DNA from: Clostridium bowmanii
GTDB taxonomy: Bacteria > Bacillota > Clostridia > Clostridiales > Clostridiaceae
Length of the DNA: 64,000 nucleotides
Direction: 5' to 3'
Assembly (NCBI RefSeq): GCF_018861315.1
Contig: NZ_JAHLDL010000018.1
Span: 35,179 to 99,178, forward strand
The position numbers and the translations under genes are program-made. This document shows positions 44,601 through 53,460 of the stretch, one piece after another (the first letter of the stretch is position 1; each line of letters starts with the position of its first letter). The notes under the pieces are model-generated. The model worked only from the letters and a program-made list of their open reading frames with translations. It had not been told where the DNA came from and did not search any database.

Positions 44601-47086
44601 TTATTTTCAAGGTAGCCCTCCATATATTCCATATTTAACAATAGAGCCTCAGCTTTTATTATATATTCAAGCGCTTTTTCTACTTCATTTCTTATCATAC
44701 AAATATATGCTATTTTATTAGCACAATCAACTTGAAGTTTTTCTTTTACTAATTTTTTTGAATATATATATGTTTTTTTATATGTTTCTAGTGCGCCTGA
44801 TAGATTCCCCGAATCTGAATAAACATCTCCTATCTTTAGTAGAATCTCTACCTTCTGATTATGATCATCATCAGATAACATAGAAAAAGCTTTTTCATAC
44901 TTAGAAATGGCTTCATCCATTATTCTAAATGATTTCATTTTTTCTGCAACTTCTATACAGTATTTTACGACTCTATGTTTATCCTCAGCTTTTTCTAAAT
45001 GATATATAAGCTCTTCTTTATTTTCCCTACCTTCATTTTCAAATAAACTTTCTAGCACAGAAGCTGCAATTTCATGTTTTACCTTACGCTGCTCTTCACT
45101 TAGCCTGTTATATATTAGATTTTTAAGCACCTTATTATTAAAATCAAATACAAAACCCATATCTTCAATTTTTTTAATAAGTATTCCTTTAGAACATAGT
45201 TTCTCAATATAATTGTCTATTTTCTTTTCAGCGCCAATAAAAGTTTTTTCAATAACTTCAATTGAAATGGCAGTATTAAAAATAGCTATAGTACTTAAAA
45301 TCTCATAACTTTCTTTGCTAATTTCCTTTATTTGATTCAATAATGCTTGTTCCATTGTTACAGCAATAGGCATTTCATCAATGGTTTCAAAAGGTGTACA
45401 CCACTTACCATTATCTATATTTATAGTCATAATTTTTTTAGCCATAAAGTCTTTTAATGTTTCTTCAATAAATAGAGGATTACCATAAGTTTTCGCATAA
45501 ATTCTTTCTCCAAATTCACTAGGAACTCTAGGCATACTAAGTATTTCCTGAATCATAATACCAGTTTCTTCATTATTTAAATTATTTAAATAGAGATTGA
45601 GATTGTTAGAGTTTTTATTTAATAATTGCTGATGCTTATTGTTTTCAATGTAATCACCAGTACTATAAGATAAAACTATCATTATATTTTGCTCATTATG
45701 ATTTTGCACGTTTATATATTCTAAAAGTTCTAATGAAAATTCATCTAAGCAATGGGCATCATCAATAATAAAAATGGTAGGTTTATTATACATTGCCTCT
45801 TCAATAAAGCTATATATTCTACTAATTAGCCTATACTTTTCTTTTTCACCTACTAAAGACTCAGAAGCCACAATATTATTTTCTTCGCCAAGTTCTGGAA
45901 TGAATTTTATTAATTCACTCTGATACCTTTTTACTATTTCCTCATCACACATATACACCATCTTTTTTAATATATCTACAAATGCCTTATTACTTTTACC
46001 CTGAAAGTTTTCTATGGCAAAGCTTGAATATACATTAGCTTTCTTAATACAAAGTAGATGTTCAATTTCTTTTAAAAGTCTGGTTTTACCAATTCCCTGC
46101 TCACCATGAACAAGTATAATTTTATTTAAAGCACTTGGACCTATTATATTCTCATAAGCGCTTATTATTTCAGTAATTTCAGTAGTTCTACCCACTATCT
46201 TTGTATTAAAGTTTAACTTTTCAATTTCTTCAATTTTATAAGCACTATATTTAGTATTAAAAAGTTCATTAATGTGTTCCACTATTTCATTTATGTTACT
46301 ATAACGCAACCTTGAATTTTGTTCTGTCATTTTTTTTATAATTATTATTAAATTCTTGTAAAATCTCAAGGTTTCAGGGCATTTACTGTACTTATTTTCA
46401 ACTTTACTCTCCAATTTCATAATACTTTGATATATATTAAATTTTTGATTTACATCAATTTTACAAAGGGCAAGAAGAACTATTCCCAATGAATATATAC
46501 CTGCAACTATTGTTGGTTTATTATCAATTATTTGCTCAGGAGATTTAAAGTTAAGTTGTCCTACTATATTACGACTATAATCTTGCTTTTGAATTTCTAT
46601 AGTCGGTAAATCTGCAAGAATAACCTTGTGTTTATTGACAACCTGTTTAATCATTACATTGTTAGTATTTAAATCACCATAAACAAAGCCTCTAATATGT
46701 AAATAATTTATCACATAACATAATTGCATAAATATATTCAAAATTTCATTTTCATTTAAATTAGAAGTCAATTCATGTAGCTCCACAGTATCCTCTATAT
46801 AATCATTTGTATAGAAGTATTCACTGTTATTTGTCTTTTTATTATCAATAGTGTGAACTATTCCAAAGTCAAACACACTACTTATATTTACATGATCTAT
46901 ACTTGTAAGTGTTGCAAACTCAGATGCATAAAAATCTATCAAATTTTCTGATGCGAATTCAGAATTAATAATATTTAACTGTATTTTTTCATAATTATTT
47001 ATAACATCAGAAACAAGATAGGAAGATTTAATCCTATCTTGGCTCAACTTTGTAATTACTCTATATCTATTGTTAATTAAATTCAT
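41648..47086 (-). CDS. Protein kinase-like / AAA ATPase / TPR / GAF / GGDEF / GAF signalling protein
   Basis: An 1812-residue cytoplasmic protein. Order: Ser/Thr-kinase-like domain (about 1-275) with YGDLNTNNVMI in the catalytic-loop position but ADLP where DFG is expected; AAA_16 ATPase (about 295-520) with HGEQGIGKT (Lys334) and FIIDDAHCLDE; a long TPR region (about 700-1190); GAF (about 1290-1460); GGDEF (about 1470-1640) with active-type GGEEF at 1555-1559 and the inhibitory RxxD site RKID five residues before it; second GAF (about 1665-1812). It therefore can probably make cyclic di-GMP, gated by the upstream modules. Kinase activity is uncertain. GGAAGTG precedes ATG. Confidence 0.93.
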   Translation of the reverse strand: MNLINNRYRVITKLSQDRIKSSYLVSDVINNYEKIQLNIINSEFASENLIDFYASEFATLTSIDHVNISSVFDFGIVHTIDNKKTNNSEYFYTNDYIEDTVELHELTSNLNENEILNIFMQLCYVINYLHIRGFVYGDLNTNNVMIKQVVNKHKVILADLPTIEIQKQDYSRNIVGQLNFKSPEQIIDNKPTIVAGIYSLGIVLLALCKIDVNQKFNIYQSIMKLESKVENKYSKCPETLRFYKNLIIIIKKMTEQNSRLRYSNINEIVEHINELFNTKYSAYKIEEIEKLNFNTKIVGRTTEITEIISAYENIIGPSALNKIILVHGEQGIGKTRLLKEIEHLLCIKKANVYSSFAIENFQGKSNKAFVDILKKMVYMCDEEIVKRYQSELIKFIPELGEENNIVASESLVGEKEKYRLISRIYSFIEEAMYNKPTIFIIDDAHCLDEFSLELLEYINVQNHNEQNIMIVLSYSTGDYIENNKHQQLLNKNSNNLNLYLNNLNNEETGIMIQEILSMPRVPSEFGERIYAKTYGNPLFIEETLKDFMAKKIMTINIDNGKWCTPFETIDEMPIAVTMEQALLNQIKEISKESYEILSTIAIFNTAISIEVIEKTFIGAEKKIDNYIEKLCSKGILIKKIEDMGFVFDFNNKVLKNLIYNRLSEEQRKVKHEIAASVLESLFENEGRENKEELIYHLEKAEDKHRVVKYCIEVAEKMKSFRIMDEAISKYEKAFSMLSDDDHNQKVEILLKIGDVYSDSGNLSGALETYKKTYIYSKKLVKEKLQVDCANKIAYICMIRNEVEKALEYIIKAEALLLNMEYMEGYLENKRILANIYTAKQEYDKVYEICTKCIEECGNDYIKYKGLMYNNLGIMYKETSRVSEALDCYRKGLVYFEEINYPEGMSRCLNNLGVIYGDHYQENETAIGYYNKLLVICQENNIMDLELIALVNLATCYCDKFDYNAALKYFKDVLEKSKNMEFESNIFYIYNYISYVSLKMGNNKEAHEYYLLAQKELEQYPIQGKDISIYYQMGAELYYGIGNIEQAYDLIKKALDIYNNNGTTQDNNSRLLFFILEINRLERVEDVTESIQNIKLVIHEHKNKVNKANALYEICIALYENGYVHEATDLFETHSFKSEDILVEVVNIKRLYLEGLIYSDKRSIDSLMLALDLSKKVKNKFFQWRICSAIGDYYFTQQDYFYAVNYYFEACEIIKDCTLQLPKRLRINYINAYNMMKPFNMIKGMSKTNAHNKTSHLVEEKILISNNEDLAILFNYGAFTEVINNKSFIESAQKIYSSILPEGIHNINDIITNMCEDPLQTLDVITKLISSMVLSTRSLIISESNDNECSVVASSDGNHDIGDIRLILQRARETKNSVLVSDAFNSTKNVELRFMPSGIKSIMCIPIVRKGHCYMESPKGAVKRVYETFKLENIKGYLYMESERVLNNFNEVSLDKCLDLTSFISFIMENYLLKISSSIDKLTGTLTRRFLEEALSDNVEKASGAAGVFSIIMFDLDNFKGVNDRFGHQTGDQVLQDVSKIVMDSIRKIDVCGRYGGEEFIVILPGTDVNIASGIAERIRQNIENKKILGSKRELTISMGIATYPSHGKWKQELVEKADQALYVAKARGKNRCQIWEDKFSGKVKGTNKLSGIVSGNVVQDSRNVLAMVELIEIIKAESDLETKIFNALGRIIETTEAQNGMFFIVNENEISEKFGRKIFKENWTSVKGYSGNIIKSVIKDKQAICIIDWDSIIDYDLVTGMPNWNSVLAIPIIKSGVVRGILYLTVPIKIKEFKFEDLNFVNTLGQLLVGML

Positions 47087-47213
47087 TTTACAACACTTCC
47101 TTTATGCGAATATCTAGTTATTTACATTATAACATATCATTTGCATATTCTATAGTGCCATAATTAATTTTAAAATATATTGTGTGTTTCCTTTATAGCT
47201 CTCATGACTATTG

Positions 47214-50200
47214 CTATTTAGGGTTTTTTATAGGTACTATAATACTATCAAACAAATCACTATTTTCATTAACTTTAGACTCACTACCAACAACACAATG
47301 TGTGTTCTGTTTTATTGCTGCCTCGAGTACCTCTGCAAAATTTCTTATATCCTCTACAGTTGTAGATAACACTTCATCCCGTAGCTTTTGAAGATCATAT
47401 TGAGTAGTACATGAAAAATACATGTTGTCCGCTATTAAGCCCTTATAATAGGGTCCTCTTAAATAATCCATACCACCTATTGTTCCTATTATATAGTTAG
47501 TCATTTCTTTATCACTTGCTTTAAAGTTTTTTAAAAATTTTACAGCTCCATCAAAGATATTTAGCGTTTCCTTTAAGTTTGGATCACGGTATGAATAAAA
47601 TAATACTTCATATTTTGTAAAACTCATAGCTCCGCCATATGCACCACCTTTAACTCTAAGTTCCTTCCATAAATAATCACTATTTATAATATTTTCTACA
47701 ACCTTCATTTTTCCATTATAATTAAAGCCTGCATTTTTAAAACTTCCTGCTTTAACAACATATTGTACCTGAGATGGAACAACAAAAGCTTCATTCTTTT
47801 TCGTATAATCAAATTTATATATCTGAGTAGGATATTCCTCATCTATAATTTTTTCTGAAAATAAATTAAAGCTATGAACAAAATCATCATAATATTTTTC
47901 ATCACCAGTATAACTTACAACTAACCCTTTTTTGTTAAATACCATTTCTTTGATACTCTTTAAATTTTTTAATACTTCATTATATCTAGCTTCAAAGTTA
48001 TCGTCTAAATCACAAATAAAATTATAATAAGGTAAATACCCCAAATCATTATACTTCCCACTATCTGATAAATAGGATAACGTACGCTCCATTGCGAAAC
48101 TATTCTCTCCATTAACTATCATAGATTCATAATTTACTCTTAGCATTTTAATTAATCCCTTTATGCGTACTTCATCATCAAACACACTATGATTAATTAC
48201 TTCATCTAAAAGTTCCAAAGCCTGTGGCAATCTACCATTGAGGCTACTCATTGAAACACTTATTTTAGGAAAATATTCATTACTATTAGTATTATTTTTA
48301 AATTGCGTTGAATTAAAGCTAATCCCACCCGTATCTTCTCTCATCTCATTTGAAAGCTGTATAAGGTTATATTTTTCAGTTTTAACATTTCCTAAAATAC
48401 TAGCAAGTAGTTTTAAATATAGTATCTTATACTGAGGAACAACTGAACTATCAAAATATAAGTTTGTGTATGTTACACCATCAGTAACCATAGGATGACA
48501 CAATAATTTTATACCATTTTCTTCTTTTTCTACCGTTGGAACTTCTTCTGCTTTTAAATTTAAATCTTCACGCAAAAGTGTTGGGACCTTGGATAAATTT
48601 TCTTTTGAGTCTGCTGTGTCTTGCCACCTTTTTAACTCTTGTGCGTCACTTTTTATTTTAGCTAACTCAATTTCTGATAGTGATAATTTATATGCCGCAA
48701 GCTTGCTTTTTAACATTTCTTCTTTTTTTTCATTCAATCCATTAAAAGGTATTAAAACAACTAATGAATTATGTTTGTTATCCAACAGATATTTTTGTAT
48801 TAGTTTTTCAAAATATCTATGAGACATCTTTGCTTTTATTTTTTTAAGTGCGGGAGTAATCTCTAAATATTCTGTAGGGTCTATATCATAATTCCAAGTG
48901 GCCATAGAAGTGGACATATAGTTCATGCCCCTATTTGCATCAGAATTTTCTATGCGCAAACTTAATTCCGCAGCAGTGAATACTGAATTTACTAGTTTAC
49001 TATCAAACCCTTCTTTTACTATTCGCTTTAGTGAAGTCTCAACAACATTTTTAAATTTATATTTTTCTGCCTCATTTGCATTTGTGGTAATTATACTGAA
49101 AGTTGGTTGTATTGTTGATGTACTAAAACTAGCATACCCATTGCCTCCAATACCGCTTTTCAATAAATCTTTTCTTAGAGGTGAAGCATCAGTATTCAAA
49201 AGAATTGCCTGCAACATTTGAAAAGCTAAAATATTCTCAACATCTGTTCCTTTATCAATAGCATAGTTAGATGATAAATACGCCATATTTGTAGTACTTG
49301 CCTCTTTTGCTACAGGATATATTTCTACTTTTTCTATGGCAGGTTTATAAGCCTTTTGTGATTTGATTTCACTATCAACAAATGTTTTTTTAAGTTTACA
49401 TAGATAATTGTCATTTATAAATTTTAATGTGTTTTGAATATCTAATTTTCCATACAGATATAAAGAACTATTTGATGCAATATAATATTTTTTATAAGTC
49501 TCTAGAAATTTATCATAACTTAATTCAGGAATATTTTCCGGATTACCACCTGATTCAAAATTATATGAATTACCCTTGAAAAGCGACTTATTGATAGTAT
49601 TAGCTAGTATTACTTGTGGTGAAGAAGTTGCCCCTTTCATTTCGTTATATACTATTCCATTATAATTTAATTCTCCTGTTTCCTTATTAATTTCATAATG
49701 CCAACCTTCCTGCTTAAGTATTCTAGGGTCTTTAGAAATATTAGGATAAAACACTGCATCCAAATACACACTCATCAAATTTTGAAAATCCTTGTCATTT
49801 TTACTTGCTACTGGATACATTGTAAAATCCGGACCCGTAAATGCATTTATAAACGTACTCAATGATTGTTTAGTCATAATAAGAAATGGATCTTTAACGG
49901 GATATTTCTCTGAACCACACAAAACCGAATGTTCAATAATATGGTTAACACCAGTATTATCATGCACTGGTGTGCGAAAACTTATTGAAAACACTTTGTT
50001 TTCATCCTCATTTTGCAAATAAATTAATTTAGCTCCGCTTTTGTCATGTTTAAATATCATGGCAGTAGAATGTATGTCTTCAATCCATTTTTTAGATTCT
50101 AGATTAAATCCTGATATACACTCGCCTATTTTAAAGACGTTCACCTGGCTTGTAGTGGAAACATAATTGGATAGTTGTAGCTTTCTACCTTGCGCAGTTC

Positions 50201-50294
50201 TTTCAACTTGTGCACCTTGTGCAATGAAACTGAAATTGTTTAGCAATAATCCAGTTACTAATAATATAGAAGTTAATTTTGTGAACTTTTTCAT
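47214..50294 (-). CDS. Secreted M16C (PreP/HypA-like) metallopeptidase
   Basis: A 1026-residue zinc peptidase of the pitrilysin/insulinase clan, full two-half length. A signal peptide (residues 1-27, LLVTGLLLNNFSFIAQGAQ) precedes the catalytic half, whose inverted zinc motif HIIEH is at residues 118-122, followed by the SVLCGSEKYPVKDPFLIMTK segment of the presequence-protease group and the distal VYNEMKGATSSP. Later GAYGGAMSFTKYEVLFYSYR is the C-terminal half motif. Clostridial members of this group are usually cytoplasmic; the signal peptide makes this one exported, perhaps for peptide scavenging. GGTGGAG precedes ATG. Confidence 0.94.
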   Translation of the reverse strand: MKKFTKLTSILLVTGLLLNNFSFIAQGAQVERTAQGRKLQLSNYVSTTSQVNVFKIGECISGFNLESKKWIEDIHSTAMIFKHDKSGAKLIYLQNEDENKVFSISFRTPVHDNTGVNHIIEHSVLCGSEKYPVKDPFLIMTKQSLSTFINAFTGPDFTMYPVASKNDKDFQNLMSVYLDAVFYPNISKDPRILKQEGWHYEINKETGELNYNGIVYNEMKGATSSPQVILANTINKSLFKGNSYNFESGGNPENIPELSYDKFLETYKKYYIASNSSLYLYGKLDIQNTLKFINDNYLCKLKKTFVDSEIKSQKAYKPAIEKVEIYPVAKEASTTNMAYLSSNYAIDKGTDVENILAFQMLQAILLNTDASPLRKDLLKSGIGGNGYASFSTSTIQPTFSIITTNANEAEKYKFKNVVETSLKRIVKEGFDSKLVNSVFTAAELSLRIENSDANRGMNYMSTSMATWNYDIDPTEYLEITPALKKIKAKMSHRYFEKLIQKYLLDNKHNSLVVLIPFNGLNEKKEEMLKSKLAAYKLSLSEIELAKIKSDAQELKRWQDTADSKENLSKVPTLLREDLNLKAEEVPTVEKEENGIKLLCHPMVTDGVTYTNLYFDSSVVPQYKILYLKLLASILGNVKTEKYNLIQLSNEMREDTGGISFNSTQFKNNTNSNEYFPKISVSMSSLNGRLPQALELLDEVINHSVFDDEVRIKGLIKMLRVNYESMIVNGENSFAMERTLSYLSDSGKYNDLGYLPYYNFICDLDDNFEARYNEVLKNLKSIKEMVFNKKGLVVSYTGDEKYYDDFVHSFNLFSEKIIDEEYPTQIYKFDYTKKNEAFVVPSQVQYVVKAGSFKNAGFNYNGKMKVVENIINSDYLWKELRVKGGAYGGAMSFTKYEVLFYSYRDPNLKETLNIFDGAVKFLKNFKASDKEMTNYIIGTIGGMDYLRGPYYKGLIADNMYFSCTTQYDLQKLRDEVLSTTVEDIRNFAEVLEAAIKQNTHCVVGSESKVNENSDLFDSIIVPIKNPK

Positions 50295-50411
50295 TTTACT
50301 CCACCTTAAACATTATTTTTCAAAGCATAATTTTTTTCATGTTATGAATAGTATGTTTTATTTTGATGGAAGTATTCACTCTATTTTAAGTGTCTTATTA
50401 ATACAATTTTA

Positions 50412-50455
50412 AGAAAAAAAATCCAGTAGAATAGGCCTTCTACCGGATTTTTTAC
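50412..50455. terminator. Bidirectional terminator
   Basis: AAAAAATCCAGTAGAA pairs with TTCTACCGGATTTTTT with one mismatch around a six-base loop; it terminates the lysozyme-like gene ending at 50478. Confidence 0.85.
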
Positions 50456-50477
50456 ACATTTTGTAGTTACGAATTAA

Positions 50478-51419
50478 TTAAACATTTTCTCCATTTAGCA
50501 TTTTAAGCATATCTTGCTTTTCATTAGTAAATCTATTATACACACTCTGTTTTATCTCCGAAGAACTACTTCTAAAATAAACATCAACCTTTTGGCGCTC
50601 ATTATACAAGTCATTTATGATATTACCGTCACTTTTATTTAAATTAAGTTTTGAGAATACAGATAAAGTTCCTCCTACACCATGTTGAACTACTGTAGAA
50701 TACAAACTCTCCTTTAAAGCATTACTTTTTTTGCTTATATCAAAACCATATTTTGATTTTAATGCTTGTGCTGCTGTATCATAATAATTTTCTTTAACAC
50801 AACCTTGCTGCAGCTTTAAAAAATTATCCTTGTCAGATAGTGCAATACTAGTCCATGCCGTATCGAAATTTGTGCCAAATCTATTACCATCTTTAGCTTT
50901 AGCTTCTGATAGTTTTGAATAAATTTGGTTATCTTTCTTTTGTAGTGAGTTAACAAAAGAATTTAAGGAGCCTGTTTTAGAAGAAAATTGCCATGCACCA
51001 TAGGACTTTCCACCATAATCTCCTGGTGTATTACTTATTGAACCTGGATTTCCATTAGATTCATATTTAGCAGATGTTGACCCAAAGCCACTTAATTTAT
51101 TATCCGTGCTTTGGCTATAATTATTTAATGATAGCGCCGCGCCCCTCATATTTGCATTAAAATTACTCATAGAACTCAGTGAATCATCAAAATCAAAAGA
51201 ATTTTCCTTTGATAACGCAGTTGACATAAGCTCTGCCATCATAGAATTACCTGAGCTATCCATCATTTGAATAAGCATTGTTTTAAAAGCTAATTCTTGC
51301 GCTTTTTTTTCATTCTCAAAATCCTTTGTGCTATCATCAGAAATTGTATTATTATTTTTTATTTGCGAAGCATATTGATTTAACAAGGTATTGTTAATTA
51401 TATTTGTAGATAATGCCAT
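50478..51419 (-). CDS. Lysozyme-like protein with FlgJ-like N-terminus
   Basis: A 313-residue protein without a cleavable signal. The N-terminus (about 38-62, AFKTMLIQMMDSSGNSMMAE) recalls the rod-binding part of FlgJ-type proteins. From about residue 115, SAKYESNGNPGSISNTPGDY and GGKSYGAWQF match a lysozyme/chitosanase-like glycan hydrolase found in clostridial peptidoglycan hydrolases, where the Glu in KYES is the probable acid. The start at 51419 follows GGGTGA. It may act on the wall after non-classical export. I am fairly sure of the hydrolase-like fold, less of the N-terminus. Confidence 0.72.
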   Translation of the reverse strand: MALSTNIINNTLLNQYASQIKNNNTISDDSTKDFENEKKAQELAFKTMLIQMMDSSGNSMMAELMSTALSKENSFDFDDSLSSMSNFNANMRGAALSLNNYSQSTDNKLSGFGSTSAKYESNGNPGSISNTPGDYGGKSYGAWQFSSKTGSLNSFVNSLQKKDNQIYSKLSEAKAKDGNRFGTNFDTAWTSIALSDKDNFLKLQQGCVKENYYDTAAQALKSKYGFDISKKSNALKESLYSTVVQHGVGGTLSVFSKLNLNKSDGNIINDLYNERQKVDVYFRSSSSEIKQSVYNRFTNEKQDMLKMLNGENV

Positions 51420-51497
51420 GATTATCACCCATTTTACATAAATTATTTCCCTACATTATCATTATCGTACATTAGAATAAAAACTTTATGCAAATTT

Positions 51498-51596
51498 CTA
51501 AAAAAATTCACTTTTCATTTGCATTATGCTTGTGACTTTAATTTTAAACTTGCCACAGCCAACACCTGCTCCTACAATTATAACTTTTTTACTCAC
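51498..51596 (-). pseudogene. N-terminal fragment of an FAD/NAD(P)-binding oxidoreductase
   Basis: GTG with an upstream AAGGAG starts MSKKVIIVGAGVGCGKFKIK, a dinucleotide-binding beta-alpha-beta start (GxGxxG) as in phytoene-desaturase-type flavoproteins. It loses sense after residue 16 and stops after 32 codons. It looks like the remains of a deleted gene. Confidence 0.4.
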
Positions 51597-51688
51597 AACA
51601 ATTCCTGCTCCTTTTACACATTATATTTAGTTATATCTTATTTTTATCTAATCTTTATAAAATACACTAAATATTTGCATAAAACTAT

Positions 51689-52081
51689 TTATGACCACTC
51701 CTCTAATATAGCTTTTATTTTAGTTTTGAATAAAATTACAGAGCATGTTCTACTTAATCTCAATCTCAAATCATATTCATATTTTTCAAATTTACATTTC
51801 ATCTTTTGTTTAATTCTATTATGGAGAATATCATGGGTATAATCCATATCATCGTAGGGAATCTTATCTATAAGAAAAAAATTCAATTCTTCTCCTGCAG
51901 CACCTTTAAGCTGAAAATTGTTAGCCATTTTATTTATCATGAACCACTTTTTTATATTTTCATACTCTTTCATCATTTTTTCTAATGACATATTATATAT
52001 TGCCTCGTCCAAAAACGGGACCTCTTGTAAACAATTCACATTCATAACATTATCTTCTACATCTTTAACAAAATAGAACAT
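51689..52081 (-). CDS. Small cytoplasmic protein of unknown function
   Basis: A 130-residue protein starting MFYFVKDVEDNVMNVNCLQE, set by GGAGGGG seven bases before ATG. It is mainly helical, with LEKMMKEYENIKKWFMINKM and a middle AAGEELNFFLIDKIPYDDMD, and a basic C-terminus (NRIKQKMKCKFEKYEYDLRL). No signal, membrane segment or known motif is present. It is a single gene. Confidence 0.65.
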   Translation of the reverse strand: MFYFVKDVEDNVMNVNCLQEVPFLDEAIYNMSLEKMMKEYENIKKWFMINKMANNFQLKGAAGEELNFFLIDKIPYDDMDYTHDILHNRIKQKMKCKFEKYEYDLRLRLSRTCSVILFKTKIKAILEEWS

Positions 52082-52288
52082 TTTTTTTCCCCTCCAAAAC
52101 TAACTCTATCTTTCTTTATGTTTATTTCTTAACAGCTTTTAAAATTCACTATTAGTATATCAAAAATTGAATTTATTTTCTATTAATACTTAAACCCAAT
52201 TGTTGCAAATATTACTATATAATATTTGTTTTTAGGCTTGCAAAGTGTTATTATTAAATTATATATATTGTATGAAAGGGGAATAAAA

Positions 52289-52573
52289 ATGAACACAATG
52301 AAAGAATTTACTTTTGAGCCTCGTTATATGAGTTTAGCAGTTATAAAAGGTATAGATGTAGGAAATAAAATATTAAATGATCTTATCTTAGAAGATGAAA
52401 GTTGTTTAGGTCATAGGCAAGTAGGTAGCAGAAGCTATCACATATTCTATTTTAAAAATGATCGTTTTTCGGTTTATTATCACAAAGGTGGTACAGATGC
52501 TATGTACTCATCGGCTTCACTAGATGTAGTTTTAGAGTATGTAAATAATTTAAAACCAGAAGATTTCGAATAA
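52289..52573 (+). CDS. Small conserved-looking protein of unknown function
   Basis: A 94-residue protein starting MNTMKEFTFEPRYMSLAVIK, set by AAAGGGG seven bases before ATG at 52289. It looks like a compact alpha/beta domain (YHIFYFKNDRFSVYYHKGG, LDVVLEYVNNL). No family is recognised. Its stop codon at 52571-52573 abuts the truncated palindromic element, so the original C-terminus may have been altered by the insertion. Confidence 0.65.
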   Translation: MNTMKEFTFEPRYMSLAVIKGIDVGNKILNDLILEDESCLGHRQVGSRSYHIFYFKNDRFSVYYHKGGTDAMYSSASLDVVLEYVNNLKPEDFE

Positions 52574-52636
52574 AAATAAAATAAGAAGTTCTAAAGCTCA
52601 ATTCAATGCATTATACGTAATATATACTTTCTTTTG
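52572..52636. repeat. Half copy of the palindromic element (right arm)
   Basis: It matches the right arm of the 12421-12619 element (AAAAATAAAATAAGAAGTTC, then GCATTATACGTAATATATAC and TTTTGCG) with few changes; the left arm is absent, so no long hairpin can form. It begins at the stop codon of the preceding gene. Confidence 0.7.
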
Positions 52637-52694
52637 CGACTAAAAACATTCAAAAAAAAGTAGTATAAAATGGAATACAGTTGGAGATGAAATA

Positions 52695-53309
52695 ATGTCA
52701 ATAACCAATATTACAACACTAGCAGATACAAAGTTTTTAAAACTTTATAATGCAGAATATATCAATAAAAATGGAAACCCTAAAAACTGGTCCATAGCTT
52801 CTAGAAAAGATTTGAATACATTGAAAGACAATTATTTTAATGGCGCAGAAGGCGATATCGATGCTGTTATTATAATAGCTATGTACATAGATAAAGCTAC
52901 GTTCGTAGATAAAGCTACACCTGCAGAAGAAAATAAATTAGTTGTTATAAAGCAATTTAGGGTTCCGCTTAATGATTATGTTTATGAAATTCCCGCTGGA
53001 CTTATAGATGCTGGCGAAGATTTTGAAACTACTGTAAAACGCGAACTAAAAGAAGAGACTGGACTTGATTTACTTAAAATTGATTTTAAAAAAACCAAAG
53101 CTAAGGCCTATATATCAGCAGGTATGACAGATGAGTCTGCAGCCTTAGTATATTGCACCTGCCAAGGTTCAATATCAAAAGCTTATTTAGAACCAGATGA
53201 AGATATTGAGATTATGCTATTATCAAAGGCTGAAGCTAAAAGTTTGATTACTTCAAATGAGAAGATAGATATTAAAGCTTATCTTGCTATACAAAACTTT
53301 ATAGGATAA
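52695..53309 (+). CDS. Nudix hydrolase (ADP-ribose pyrophosphatase-like)
   Basis: A 204-residue enzyme. The full Nudix box GLIDAGEDFETTVKRELKEE followed by TGL is present near residue 103, with all metal-binding Glu residues. The preceding FRVPLNDYVYEIPAG and following AYISAGMTDESAALVYC are typical of the ADP-ribose/sugar-nucleotide pyrophosphatase branch. GGAGATG lies five to six bases before ATG. It is a single gene; substrate is inferred from the subfamily. Confidence 0.93.
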   Translation: MSITNITTLADTKFLKLYNAEYINKNGNPKNWSIASRKDLNTLKDNYFNGAEGDIDAVIIIAMYIDKATFVDKATPAEENKLVVIKQFRVPLNDYVYEIPAGLIDAGEDFETTVKRELKEETGLDLLKIDFKKTKAKAYISAGMTDESAALVYCTCQGSISKAYLEPDEDIEIMLLSKAEAKSLITSNEKIDIKAYLAIQNFIG

Positions 53310-53322
53310 TCAGAGATAATTA

Positions 53323-53346
53323 GTTGTTACCCACTTGTCAAGTAGC
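53323..53346 (-). repeat. Degenerate copy of the TGCCAC palindrome (copy 4)
   Basis: TTACCCACTTGTCAAGT matches CCACCCACGTGGCAAGT at about 14 of 18 aligned positions and has the same orientation and distance to a terminator as the other copies. Here it lies behind the Nudix gene, not in front of a gene. Confidence 0.4.
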
Positions 53347-53370
53347 TATTATAACTAAGAGATGTTTAAA

Positions 53371-53414
53371 TAAAACTCCAGCAGAATATTAGTTTATTCT
53401 ACTGGAGTTTTTAT
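53371..53414. terminator. Terminator of the hydrogenase operon
   Basis: AAAACTCCAGCAGAATA pairs with TATTCTACTGGAGTTTT, with one mismatch, between convergent units. A short tandem repeat of ATATTC (four copies) follows at 53417-53443. Confidence 0.85.
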
Positions 53415-53460
53415 TTTATATTCATATTCATATTCATATTCATAACTAAAAATGAAAATT

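Noticed and set aside
51519..51842. 107-codon plus-strand reading frame
   Set aside because: No ribosome binding site, hydrophobic low-complexity content, and it overlaps a well-started minus-strand gene and the flavoprotein fragment.
53417..53443. Four tandem ATATTC units
   Set aside because: A very short AT-rich repeat between a terminator and a gene end; no sign of a CRISPR or functional array.
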